NCBI RefSeq assembly: GCF_036384435.1
Contig: NZ_DASVMI010000158.1
Span: 1 to 64,000 of the forward strand
Direction: 5' to 3'
DNA length: 64,000 nt
DNA from: GSA-30 sp036384435
Lineage (GTDB): Bacteria > Pseudomonadota > Gammaproteobacteria > Xanthomonadales > Rhodanobacteraceae
Positions 33,108 to 41,555 of the stretch are shown in pieces. The position numbers and the translations under genes are program-made. The notes beneath the pieces are model-generated. The model saw nothing but the letters and a program-made list of their open reading frames with translations. It ran no database searches and was not told where the DNA came from. How positions within the stretch are numbered: position 1 is the stretch's first letter; each line of letters begins with the position of its first letter.

Positions 33108-34640
33108 ATGGAGTTGCTGATGCAGACGTTCGATGTGGTTCGCTTGGTCCTGACCACCACCCTGAAAAATCACGAGATCGCCCTGGCGGCCGGCGTCTCG
33201 AAAACGACGGTGAGCCGCTACCGGCAACTCGCGCGAGCGAAGGCCTTGGTCTGGGACGAGGTGGCAACACTGGGACCCCAGGCACTGCACGAACGGCTGA
33301 ACCGGCCGCGTTCGGGGGGCCGGCGCAAAGAAACACCGGACCTCTCGCTGCTCCATGATCAGTTGCACGCCAAGGGCATGACCCTTCAACTGCTGTGGGA
33401 AGACTACAAGCGGGAAAACCCCGACACGGCGCTGTCCTATTCTCACCTGGCGGCCCAACTGCGGCGTTACCGCGACACCTTGCCGACGGTGATGCGACAG
33501 CACCATGTGCCCGGTGAGCGGGTGTTCGTGGACTACTCGGGTCTGCGACCGCACTACCTCGACCCCGCCGGCAAGAAGGTGCCAGTGGAGTTGTTCGTCG
33601 GCGTCTTGGGCGCCAGCTCGCTGATGTTCGCCCTGTGCACGGCGACGCAGCAGGTGCCCGACTTTCTCCGCGCTCACGTGGCGATGTTCGAGTATTTCGG
33701 CGGCCTGCCCCAGGTGCTGGTGCCGGACAACTTGAAATCAGCGGTGACCACCGCCGGCAAAACACCAAAGATCCAGCGCGCCTATGCCGACTTGGCCCGA
33801 CACTATGGCCTAGCGGTGCTGCCCACCCGTCCCTCGCGGCCGCGCGATAAGGCCTCGGTGGAAACCGGGGTGAAGGTCGCCCAGCAACGCATCCTGGCCC
33901 GCCTGCGTCACCAGCACTTCTACTCGCTGGCCGAGCTCAACGCCGCCGTGGCGACCTTACTGGATGAGGCCAATGACCGCCCCATGGTCAAGGACAGCCT
34001 CAGTCGGCGCCAGCGTTTCGACCAACTGGAACGCGCGGCGCTTCGACCGTTGCCGCCGGAGCCCTATGTCTACGCGGATTGGATCGTCGTGCCGACGGTG
34101 CCCAAGGACTACCACATCCCAGTCAACGGACATTTCTATTCGGTGCCACACACCCTGATCGGTGAGCGGGTCGAAGTTCGCCTGACTGAGGACACCGTGG
34201 AGGTGCGCCACCGGCAGAAGACCGTGGCCCATCATGCGCGAAGCGGGATGCTGGGGGAACACACCACCGTCAGCACGCATCAACCTGAGGCGCATCGTGC
34301 CCAAGCCGGGCGCACGCCGGAAGGCATGGTCACCTGTGCCAAGGATGTCGGCCCTCATGTCCTTCGCTTCGTCAGGCACCAAGTCAACCGTGCCCAACCC
34401 TTCCTGGGACTGCCCGCGTGCGATGTGCTGCGATCACTCGTTCGCAAACATGGAACGGCCGCGCTGGATCAGGCCGCCAAAACCACGTTTGAACTGGGCT
34501 CGCCCCGGATCACCACGTTGAAACGGGTGCTCGACAACCATGCCGCAGCGCAAGACACACCGCCGGCCTCGGTTCCTAGAACCTCCTACGCGCGCGGTGC
34601 CCGTTACCACGCTCAAAAAACCGAGGACACGCCATGTTGA
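33108..34640 (+). CDS. istA: IS21-family transposase IstA
   Basis: Protein of 510 residues from ATG 33108 (or 33120); an upstream frame to 33009 is not conserved. N-terminal HTH (NHEIALAAGVSKTTVSRYRQ), then the rve integrase core: FVDYSGLRPHYLDPAGKKVP (first Asp), VPDNLKSAV (second Asp) and RPRDKASVETGVKVAQQRIL (Glu). The C-terminal Mu-type domain has YSVPHTLIGERVEVRLTEDT. It is complete, with the DDE residues in place, and overlaps istB by 7 bases. Confidence 0.92.
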   Translation: MELLMQTFDVVRLVLTTTLKNHEIALAAGVSKTTVSRYRQLARAKALVWDEVATLGPQALHERLNRPRSGGRRKETPDLSLLHDQLHAKGMTLQLLWEDYKRENPDTALSYSHLAAQLRRYRDTLPTVMRQHHVPGERVFVDYSGLRPHYLDPAGKKVPVELFVGVLGASSLMFALCTATQQVPDFLRAHVAMFEYFGGLPQVLVPDNLKSAVTTAGKTPKIQRAYADLARHYGLAVLPTRPSRPRDKASVETGVKVAQQRILARLRHQHFYSLAELNAAVATLLDEANDRPMVKDSLSRRQRFDQLERAALRPLPPEPYVYADWIVVPTVPKDYHIPVNGHFYSVPHTLIGERVEVRLTEDTVEVRHRQKTVAHHARSGMLGEHTTVSTHQPEAHRAQAGRTPEGMVTCAKDVGPHVLRFVRHQVNRAQPFLGLPACDVLRSLVRKHGTAALDQAAKTTFELGSPRITTLKRVLDNHAAAQDTPPASVPRTSYARGARYHAQKTEDTPC

Positions 34641-35356
34641 GCGACCAGCAGCGCGCCGTGGCCGCTCTCAAAGCCTTGAAGCTCGGGCCCATGGCTGCGC
34701 GATTGGAACAGTGGGCCGAGGATCCGGCAAGCGCGGGCCGATCCCATGCCGACTGCATCCTGGCCCTGGTGGACGCCCAGACCCAGGCCACCGCCACGAA
34801 GCGCGCCCAGCGCTTCCTGGCCCAAGCCGATCTGCCGCTACACATCACGCTGGCCGACATCCAGCCCAGCGCTGCGCGCGGGTTGCCCACCCAACTCTTG
34901 GCCAACCTCGCCACCGGGGATTGGATTCAGCGAGGACACATCCTCCTGATCACTGGCGAAACCCAAGTCGGTAAAACCTATGTGGCGGCCGCCTTGGCAC
35001 GGGAGGCCAGCTTGCAGCGACGGTCAGTGTCCTACCGGCGAACGCCGGAACTCCTGGCCGAGTGTGCCATGGAGAAAAAACGCGGCACGTGGCCGGCATT
35101 TCTGAAAAAGCTGGGCCGAACGGAACTGTTGGTGTTGGACGACTTTGCCCTCGAACGCGCCGACAGCCAGCAAAGCCATGCCCTGCGAGAAATCCTGGAC
35201 CTGCGCCGACGCCACGGCAGCGCGGTCCTGATCGCCTCACCGAATGCGCCGGAGGACTGGGACGGGCTCTTCGACGACGCGACCGCCGCAGAGGCCATCT
35301 TTGGCCGGGTGCTCGAACGCTCCCAGCGCATCACCCTGGGACGGCCCACCCGCTAG
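34634..35356 (+). CDS. istB: IS21-family helper ATPase IstB
   Basis: Protein of 240 residues of the IstB/DnaC-like AAA+ group. ILLITGETQVGKTYVAAALA holds the Walker A motif (with a Q where G is usual), LLVLDDFALER the Walker B, and NAPEDWDGLFDDATAAEAIF followed by GR the sensor/arginine region. IstB helps IstA choose target DNA. Starts within the end of istA. Confidence 0.92.
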   Translation: MLSDQQRAVAALKALKLGPMAARLEQWAEDPASAGRSHADCILALVDAQTQATATKRAQRFLAQADLPLHITLADIQPSAARGLPTQLLANLATGDWIQRGHILLITGETQVGKTYVAAALAREASLQRRSVSYRRTPELLAECAMEKKRGTWPAFLKKLGRTELLVLDDFALERADSQQSHALREILDLRRRHGSAVLIASPNAPEDWDGLFDDATAAEAIFGRVLERSQRITLGRPTR

Positions 35357-35625
35357 GCCTGCGTGGCTCCGGCTCCGGTTCTCCAAGTCTGGACAAGTTG
35401 ACTGTCCGGTCTGGTCGAAGGTGGATCGTTCCAGTCCTTCTGTCCGAAGGCCCGAGGCCGCGCCCCGCTTGGCTTCGCGCAGGGTGCGCCTTGCACCATT
35501 CTGATGGTCAGGTTGTTGCAGACTGGCAGCCAGCCAGTGCCCCAGTTACCAATAGTTACCCGACCTCTAACCAAGGCCTCGTCGGAAAGCGAAATGGCTG
35601 TCTGATGCGATTTGATGGGTAGGCG

Positions 35626-35717
35626 ACCAGTCTGTTTCAGACTGAGCGGCAAGGTAGATCAGAATATCCACCTGGAAAATCTTCAACAGGTCGAGCGTCA
35701 GTCTGAGACAGACTGGT
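35626..35717. repeat. pair of inverted palindromic repeats upstream of the zinc-ribbon gene
   Basis: ACCAGTCTGTTTCAGACTGA (35626-35645) and TCAGTCTGAGACAGACTGGT (35698-35717) are inverted copies matching at 19 of 20 positions. Each arm is itself the dyad CAGTCTG-NNN-CAGACTG (left) or CAGTCTG-AGA-CAGACTG (right). The second arm ends 17 bases before the GTG of the following gene, so an operator pair that loops DNA is plausible. An IS end or recombination site is the alternative. Confidence 0.6.
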
Positions 35718-35734
35718 CACCATAACGGGACAAG

Positions 35735-36886
35735 GTGACCGCCCCGGCCAGGGTGCACCCGTCACTCAAAGACCTTTGCTACCCTCGCTGCATGAAATGC
35801 CGAATTGTGAACGTAGGAAAGCGGCGCGACGGAGGCTCTCGCTTCTGGTGCGTTGCTCATCATGCCAATGCGACGGCTAAGTATGGAGTTGCTGCCCCGG
35901 AGTGTGTGGCGGCCCATGATCCTCCGGTGCTTCCGGAGGAAATGCTTGATCTGGATTTGAAGAAATATCCAGGCGGTGTTGCATTGTGGGGTTCAGTGCC
36001 CGCCGTGTATGACACCACCACCCTCCCAGCCGATAGAGGCATTCACGTTCATGCCCGTCAGGATCTTGATGGTGGCAAGGATATTGATCAGACCTTCCGA
36101 CAGTTGCGTATCCCATTCGAAAAAGATCTTTTATCCGGCCAGTGGTATTCAGTAGACGAGATTGATGCCATCAATTTCATGGTCTCCGGCGTTTTTGGTT
36201 TCGACACCATCAGCGTCACCTGCACACATTGTGGCTTCCCGCACCTTGACCGCGACTGGTTCGCTGTCCATAAGCATCGTAAACATCAATGCCACGGCTG
36301 TGGCCGGCAGTTTTCAGACACAGTTATTGGTGTGGGCAATCCACTGTCCGAACTTCGACGCGTAATTGAGCTAAGCCCTCGACGACAGGTCAAAGCGCCT
36401 CGCAAAATTAAATTAAAGCAAGCGGATTACCCTGGAGGCATACAAATCTGGGGCTCTAATCCAGCCATCGTCTGGACCTCGGACAAGCCAGAGGAAACGG
36501 GTATCCATGTTCATGCTCTCAGCGAAGAGCACCAGGACCTACCGGAAATAGATGACACCTATGCGCAGGTGATCATTGACGGCATCGAGCTCAACCCAGA
36601 ACACGTCCGCCATTACATGGCACAGACCGCCATGCCTCATCTGGAAGGTCGTGTCCTATCTCTGGCGTGCCCAAGATGCGATCACGACCACTTCGATCAA
36701 GGTGACCTTGCTTTTACCCCTCACACCGAACATTGCTGCGAGAAGTGCGGGGCCACCTTTCAATCACCTTCGCAACTAAAAAAGACCATCAGCAACCCCT
36801 TTGTCGCCACCCGTCAACAGCTGGCAACAAAGACGACACGAACCTTGCGGCATGATCAGCTAGGACTCCGGCCGGAGACCATTTAG
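35735..36886 (+). CDS. zinc-ribbon protein with an internal tandem duplication
   Basis: Protein of 383 residues from GTG 35735 (in-frame ATG 35792 possible). Three cysteine sites: CYPRCMKC near 15-22; C163/C166 with C186/C189; C312/C315 with C335/C338. Two repeated modules are visible. Residues 78-190 read YPGGVALWGSVPAV, RGIHVHA, IDQTF, then the ribbon CTHC..CHGC. Residues 232-338 read YPGGIQIWGSNPAI, TGIHVHA, IDDTY, then CPRC..CEKC. I do not know this family. The gene is convergent with the PIN operon, overlapping its stop by four bases, and carries strong palindromes upstream. Codon use appears less GC-biased than the chromosome, as in other cargo. Confidence 0.72.
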   Translation: MTAPARVHPSLKDLCYPRCMKCRIVNVGKRRDGGSRFWCVAHHANATAKYGVAAPECVAAHDPPVLPEEMLDLDLKKYPGGVALWGSVPAVYDTTTLPADRGIHVHARQDLDGGKDIDQTFRQLRIPFEKDLLSGQWYSVDEIDAINFMVSGVFGFDTISVTCTHCGFPHLDRDWFAVHKHRKHQCHGCGRQFSDTVIGVGNPLSELRRVIELSPRRQVKAPRKIKLKQADYPGGIQIWGSNPAIVWTSDKPEETGIHVHALSEEHQDLPEIDDTYAQVIIDGIELNPEHVRHYMAQTAMPHLEGRVLSLACPRCDHDHFDQGDLAFTPHTEHCCEKCGATFQSPSQLKKTISNPFVATRQQLATKTTRTLRHDQLGLRPETI

Positions 36887-37374
36887 GCGTAGTTGCCCGC
36901 GAAATCTTCCAAGCCGAGAGCGGGCAAATATCCCCCACGGGAACGCATCAGGTTGTAAGCAGCCAGGGCTTGTTCGGGTGCCATCAAATTCGCCCCACAG
37001 AGCCTGCGCAGCAGCCCAATAGATCCTGTCACCCTGCCAGCATCATGAAGCCTTTCCGTTGCTCGCAGTCGGGCCTGATGGTCGTCGCAAGCAATATGGC
37101 ATCCGAGCTTCTCCGCGGCCAAGATGCATTCGGTTTCTCCATTTCCCAAGCGCATTTCTCGCTTGGCCTGGGCAAATTCGGTCGCTGAGATGATTTCATC
37201 GTCAACGTAGCCCAACCGTCCACTCTGGACCGCATGATCCACTGCTTGGGCAATTGATGAAGATTCATCCCTGACCATTGGGCTCACCAAGAATTCGTCA
37301 TCCGGAAGACCCAAGACCAGTGCAAGCACCTCGCCGTTGACGAGATTGATGAGCGTGCATGCGTCCAGGATCAT
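36883..37374 (-). CDS. PIN-like domain protein (putative toxin nuclease)
   Basis: Protein of 163 residues from ATG 37374; a GTG at 37380 or TTG at 37404 would add a few residues. MILDACTLINLVNGE gives the first PIN aspartate, VSPMVRDESSS a second acidic site, GNGETECILAAEKLG the third, and IACDDHQARLRA the last. This is the usual Mg-binding set of PIN RNases. It follows the XRE-ImmA gene by about 10 bases on the same strand, a pairing known for PIN-type (DUF4411-like) toxins with ImmA-type antitoxins. Confidence 0.78.
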   Translation of the reverse strand: MILDACTLINLVNGEVLALVLGLPDDEFLVSPMVRDESSSIAQAVDHAVQSGRLGYVDDEIISATEFAQAKREMRLGNGETECILAAEKLGCHIACDDHQARLRATERLHDAGRVTGSIGLLRRLCGANLMAPEQALAAYNLMRSRGGYLPALGLEDFAGNYA

Positions 37375-37384
37375 CAGCACTTGA

Positions 37385-38503
37385 TCAGCCAGAATTGGCA
37401 GCAAAGAGCATGTTCACCGGGACGTTGATGAGTTCAGCTGCCTTCCCAGCTGACAGACGTCCATCCCTGACCAAGTTGACCGCCTCTGCCAGGAGTGCTG
37501 GCGACGTTTGAATGGGAATATCGCCCCGAGCAGTCAACCCCAGCTCATCTGCCCGGCGCTCTGGGCTGCCAAAATCGTCAGAAATGCGCTGATAGAGTGC
37601 GCGGGCACCACGATCCGGGAGGAGCCCAAGATGTTCACAACGCCTTGCAGCAACTTCAAAGCTCACGTTGTAAATGCGCGATAGAGCCAGGATCTCCACG
37701 TCGCCAAGCGGCCCGGAAGCCCTGAAATGTTGCCGCACCAGTTCGAGCGTTCTTAGAACACCCGGGCCCGGCAAGAGAAGACATGATGCAAAAGCATCTG
37801 CAAAACGCTCTTCGTTTTGGCGGTTGTTCCCACTTTCTCCCCCGACCTCGCTGTCCATGAAGGCAAAATCTTCATTTCGTTGCCCGTGGCGCGCGACCAG
37901 ATGCCCGGTTTCATGAGCCAGCGTAAAGAGCATCCTTGGCCGGAAAGATCTTGGTGCCAACAAGATGACCGCATGGCCACCGGCGAAAGCCGAGACACCC
38001 TCCGTTTGTGGATCACGGCCAAAGGCAATGAGGACACCAAGCTCTTCCAGCGTTTGAGATAAGAAACGAAAAGGCTCGTGGTCGTCCAATTGAGCAAATG
38101 CTCGACGGAAGATGGCAGCAAAACTCTCAGCCTGCTCAACATTCGCTTGCAGACCTCTAAAAAGATCAAGCCACCCGTTTTGCGCTGGGATACCGGCGGC
38201 CACCTCAAAAACATCCCGAAGTTGCTCCGAGATGATTGCCATAGAAGAAGTGGTGTTGCGCTCCCGCTGATCCAGCGTTTGCCTCAGTAAGACACTGACC
38301 CTCTCTTGCCCTTGTTCTTCATCACCTGCAACCAGGGTGGACAAAGGTATTCGCAATGCCTTGGAAAGTTTTCGCATCTCAGCCAACGATGCATCTTCGC
38401 CCCCCACGATCTGGGAAAGGCGCGCAACGGGCATATGGGTTCGCCGCGAAACTTCGAGCAGCGAAAGGTGCCTATTGCTCAGATGTTCTGCAAGGCTTAT
38501 CAC
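37385..38503 (-). CDS. XRE-family regulator fused to ImmA/IrrE metallopeptidase
   Basis: Protein of 372 residues. HTH at about 3-58 (LAEHLSNRHLSLLEVSRRTH, MPVARLSQIVGG), then a long linker and the ImmA/IrrE domain with MLFTLAHETGHLVARHG, zinc motif HETGH at 197-201, and EERFADAFASCLLLPGPG with the further ligand. It overlaps the upstream gene by four bases (ATGA at 38500-38503) and precedes the PIN gene. It is probably both operon repressor and protease or antitoxin of the module, unrelated in detail to the ImmA protein at 27955. Confidence 0.85.
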   Translation of the reverse strand: MISLAEHLSNRHLSLLEVSRRTHMPVARLSQIVGGEDASLAEMRKLSKALRIPLSTLVAGDEEQGQERVSVLLRQTLDQRERNTTSSMAIISEQLRDVFEVAAGIPAQNGWLDLFRGLQANVEQAESFAAIFRRAFAQLDDHEPFRFLSQTLEELGVLIAFGRDPQTEGVSAFAGGHAVILLAPRSFRPRMLFTLAHETGHLVARHGQRNEDFAFMDSEVGGESGNNRQNEERFADAFASCLLLPGPGVLRTLELVRQHFRASGPLGDVEILALSRIYNVSFEVAARRCEHLGLLPDRGARALYQRISDDFGSPERRADELGLTARGDIPIQTSPALLAEAVNLVRDGRLSAGKAAELINVPVNMLFAANSG

Positions 38504-39081
38504 CGTCTGGCCTCAGCCTTTATTTGCATGAGGGCCTCGCGCAGTCGGCCCGCTTGCTCGTCGGATAGTTTCCGCATACGTCCAATCACATCCTTAACTC
38601 GTCTTGCAGCCGGCTTATCAAAAACACGTGAGAGAATTTCGACGGAGTGCTCGCGTCCCAAGGCGACCTCGCGTTCCGTTTCAAGAACCACAGGGTTTTT
38701 TCCGACCAGATAATTTTGTATGCGCCGGTCAAAGTTGCCATGATCATCTCTTGGATCATGTGCACCATCTGCGGTAACGATGATGTTGCCCAACCGTTGG
38801 CCCGCTTCATTGAAATGAATTTGATGCTCTGGATACCTTTGAAAGGCAGCCATCTGGTTCGGAAGTTTGTCGTGGACTTCCAGGCCCCCAATGACATATT
38901 GGCTAACCAGGCGTCCCATGCTTCCACTCACGACAAATATTTGGTCTCCCAGTTTGACGAGGCGCCGCAAGTCTGGCCGGCAAGTCCCCATGGTTGGCCG
39001 CGCGCTCGATAGCGCGGGATCCACTAGGGGGCGCCCCATCCCAGGATCCGATCCAGGGGAAACAAAGATGTAGCTCGACAT
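38500..39081 (-). CDS. SPGxDPGMG-type protein (Nmad-like, tentative), first gene of ImmA-PIN operon
   Basis: Protein of 193 residues from ATG 39081, with ACGGAG placed correctly upstream. The N-terminal half reads SYIFVSPGSDPGMGRPLVDP, then MGTCRPDLRRLVKLGDQIFV and SGSMGRLVSQYVIGG: a compact fold with a CxPxLRR...GDxIxxxSG core. This resembles the Nmad2-type domains linked to modified nucleotides, but I am not sure of the family. The tail is a basic helical region. Translational coupling to the XRE-ImmA gene makes a three-gene unit with the PIN protein; a sensor role is an inference. Confidence 0.65.
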   Translation of the reverse strand: MSSYIFVSPGSDPGMGRPLVDPALSSARPTMGTCRPDLRRLVKLGDQIFVVSGSMGRLVSQYVIGGLEVHDKLPNQMAAFQRYPEHQIHFNEAGQRLGNIIVTADGAHDPRDDHGNFDRRIQNYLVGKNPVVLETEREVALGREHSVEILSRVFDKPAARRVKDVIGRMRKLSDEQAGRLREALMQIKAEARR

Positions 39082-39210
39082 ATCCATCTCCGTGGCAATG
39101 CACCTGAGGATCTTGCGCAAGCAACTCACCGGCTGAGACATGGCGTCAGCTCGCCATTGGTCGCATGATTACCACTTGACAAAAAATCTTCAACTTGCCT
39201 CTACCCCTCC

Positions 39211-40917
39211 CTATCGAGGGTAAGTCATGCGGGGCGTGGGAGACGGCTTCGGTTTCGGTGGTGAGGCGTCTTCCACCAGGCGGTGCAGCAAAGGCGCCCC
39301 CTGTGGCGCAGCCCCTTCAATTCGCGCCCTTTCCTCATCGTTGACCACCGACATTAGTTTGTCGGCCAGCACCAGGCTTTCCGCCCGGACACGTTCCACG
39401 ACCTGAGCCAATCGACCCTCCCTCTCCGCTCGTTGCTGCTTCAACACCACGGCTTCCTGATCGAAGGCATCCAGGTGCACCTGATGCCGCCGACGTGACC
39501 CTTTGATCTCCTGCACGCGGCGATCCAGCACAGCGGCCTCTTGGTGCAATGCCCGCCATTCCACTGGTTTGCCATCCTCGCTGCCGGATGCCTTGGCTGC
39601 CCACATCTTCAAAGGGTGCGCCGCCTCCCACCGGTCTAACTGCTGCCGAGCCGCAGCTCGACGGATGCGGGCCTCGTGGAGCTGAGCGTCGGTGTCCAGC
39701 TTGGCCGCCATCCTGCGCCCCCGGTTTTCTTCATGGTCCCGGAACCGGTCCCCGAGCTCAGACAAGGCCCGAAGGATCCGCCCGATGACTTGTACCAACC
39801 TGGCCACCCTGCTCAACGCCTGGTGGGCCTCCAAGGTTTCTGGAACCGGGGCTACTGCCCGGAACCGCATGAGCAGCGAACCAGGAGCGTCTTCTGGGAG
39901 TGGCGGCCAGGGCATCTCGGGTTCCGAGAACGCCGGAGCCTGTTCCATGGCAACAGCCGGCGACTCCGATGCACCATCGCAGACGGACAAGGGGGCCGGC
40001 GTCGCTGTCGGCGGCACCTCGCCGAGCGCGACCGCAGCGTCTAGGGCTTGGTGGCTTCCCGCCTCTCGGGCCACGTCCGCCTGAGCCCGCGCCTGCTGTT
40101 CCGCCAGCACCACCGCGTGGGCGGCTTCGTATAGGCGAGACGGCAAGATGATGTCGCCACGCAGAGCGTCACCGCGACGGGTGAAGAAGCCCTTGCGCTC
40201 CATGGCCACCGCAGCGGCGCCCAACGTGGGTTGTGGGGTGAGATCCAACTCCATCCGCTTGTAGCTGCGGTGGTCATAGTCAGCGGCCAAGCCAGCCTCG
40301 CGGGTGAACTGGTTGGCCAACGATGCCCAGCGCGCGTTGAGCTGATCCACAAAGGCGCTCCCTTCACGCTTGCTCGCCAGCAAAACCAGCTTCGGCCCAA
40401 AGGCCCATTCAGAGGTGCCGTCTTCGCCGACCATCTGTTCCAGTGACCGCGTCGGGAAATACAAGTGGGCATGAAACCCGATCTTCTCCTCGGGTTTCGC
40501 CTCGCCGACCGCGTCCACGACATTGTCCCGATGCACGCCGATGGAAACGGGAACGCTGAGCTGTTCGACGAGGTAGCGCGCCATGGCTTCGGCCATGTCA
40601 CCCGCTGCGGTATCCGAAAGCCCCAGAGGGATCGGGATGCGATAGTCCCTGGCCACCGCGGCGTCCTTTCGTTTCTCTGCTGCCTCCGCCCTGGACCAGA
40701 GCTCATGAGGATCAGAAGCCCACGCCGGAGCACCAGGCGGCGCGATGGTCAGGGCACGGACGATCTCTTCACCCACCTGGCGCTTTCGATAGTCGTGCCA
40801 GATGCCGGTGCGGCGATCGTAAAGACGGAGGCCCAACCGATACGCCACACCCGCGATCGCGGAATGCGTTTTGCTTCGGCTGTGAACTTCGAGGTGGGGG
40901 CGAGCATGTGGAACCAT
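39211..40917 (-). CDS. MobA/MobL-family relaxase
   Basis: Protein of 568 residues. The N-terminal relaxase domain (1-240) has LEVHSRSKTHSAIAGVAYRL, GLRLYDRRTGIWHDY, ARDYRIPIPLGLSDTAAGDM and KIGFHAHLYFPTRSL with the metal-binding HxH. These are MobA/MobL (MOBQ-type) motifs. The C-terminal part (about 290-568) is proline-rich, then coiled coil (EAAVLDRRVQEIKGSRRRHQ). It would nick oriT and lead transfer with a helper conjugation system. It is read toward the PIN operon; the sequence upstream (40918-41293) contains a candidate oriT hairpin. Confidence 0.85.
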   Translation of the reverse strand: MVPHARPHLEVHSRSKTHSAIAGVAYRLGLRLYDRRTGIWHDYRKRQVGEEIVRALTIAPPGAPAWASDPHELWSRAEAAEKRKDAAVARDYRIPIPLGLSDTAAGDMAEAMARYLVEQLSVPVSIGVHRDNVVDAVGEAKPEEKIGFHAHLYFPTRSLEQMVGEDGTSEWAFGPKLVLLASKREGSAFVDQLNARWASLANQFTREAGLAADYDHRSYKRMELDLTPQPTLGAAAVAMERKGFFTRRGDALRGDIILPSRLYEAAHAVVLAEQQARAQADVAREAGSHQALDAAVALGEVPPTATPAPLSVCDGASESPAVAMEQAPAFSEPEMPWPPLPEDAPGSLLMRFRAVAPVPETLEAHQALSRVARLVQVIGRILRALSELGDRFRDHEENRGRRMAAKLDTDAQLHEARIRRAAARQQLDRWEAAHPLKMWAAKASGSEDGKPVEWRALHQEAAVLDRRVQEIKGSRRRHQVHLDAFDQEAVVLKQQRAEREGRLAQVVERVRAESLVLADKLMSVVNDEERARIEGAAPQGAPLLHRLVEDASPPKPKPSPTPRMTYPR

Positions 40918-41293
40918 TCCTCATCCTTGTGGCTTCGATCCCGTCCCCGGCCGAGAAGCGATCGGTGGTCATCCATGACCGGAAAACACGCAGCGGCTGC
41001 CGACCCCATCTGTGCCTGCTCGCCCCCACGCGAACATCAAAGCAGACGGCCAAACGCTGTCAAGCCTGCGGAGAAAACCTACGAATGCATTCTGAGACGC
41101 ATATCAAGTCTCGAAGGCTTGACGCTCGCGGGGTTGCTCTTAGCTTGGGAGGCAACGCATAGGCGTTGCCTTTGCTCTGAGCGGCGTGTTGAGACAACAC
41201 ATAGACGCGCTCTGCGACCTTGATTTGGACGTCTATTTGCTTCGGCTTGACAGGTGCTGGACTTCGACTAGGTTGCACTCAACCGGAGGCCTC
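40918..41293. other. non-coding stretch upstream of the relaxase, candidate oriT
   Basis: No supported gene. The best feature is the hairpin AGGCAACGC (41150-41158), loop ATAG, GCGTTGCCT (41163-41171), a perfect 9-bp stem followed by TTTGCTC. Relaxase genes of this class often lie beside their oriT, which includes such an inverted repeat next to the nick site. I could not identify a nick-site consensus, and a terminator is an alternative. Confidence 0.4.
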
Positions 41294-41539
41294 ATGAACA
41301 CCTACCCTTACCTGATCACCCCACACGAACCGACCAAGAAACAGCTGTGGCTTGCTGCGTTCACCTCTTTGCTTTGCCATATGCAGCCAGAAGAGGCGAT
41401 TAAAGCGGCTGACAAATCACTCGAACTTTGTGACGAGCGATGGGAACATCCGCAATGGATCGAAAGCTGGCAATACACCCATAGCTATCCTGTGGGTCAT
41501 CGCTTCCGGCACGAATTGCCGAGCAATGGAAAGCCTTAA
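41294..41539 (+). CDS. hypothetical protein
   Basis: Protein of 81 residues from ATG 41294, with CCGGAGG upstream. Tryptophan- and histidine-rich (WLAAFTSLLCHMQPEEAIKA, WEHPQWIESWQYTHSYPVGH). No family recognised; convergent with the integrase-linked gene at 41556. Confidence 0.6.
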   Translation: MNTYPYLITPHEPTKKQLWLAAFTSLLCHMQPEEAIKAADKSLELCDERWEHPQWIESWQYTHSYPVGHRFRHELPSNGKP

Positions 41540-41555
41540 GAGGGCAAGGGCTGAA

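Larger units (their letters stand above)
32953..35510 (+). mobile_element. IS21-family insertion sequence
   Basis: About 2.56 kb containing intact istA and istB. Proposed ends: TGACACCCATTTGGGCACC from 32953 and, on the other strand, TGACCATCAGAATGGTGCA ending at 35510. These are similar but far from perfect repeats, and no target duplication is visible, so the boundaries are tentative while the element itself is sure. Confidence 0.6.

Noticed and set aside
40465..41223. Plus-strand frame of 252 codons beside the relaxase
   Set aside because: Its first 150 codons are antisense to the relaxase domain and the remainder covers the candidate oriT gap without any motif.
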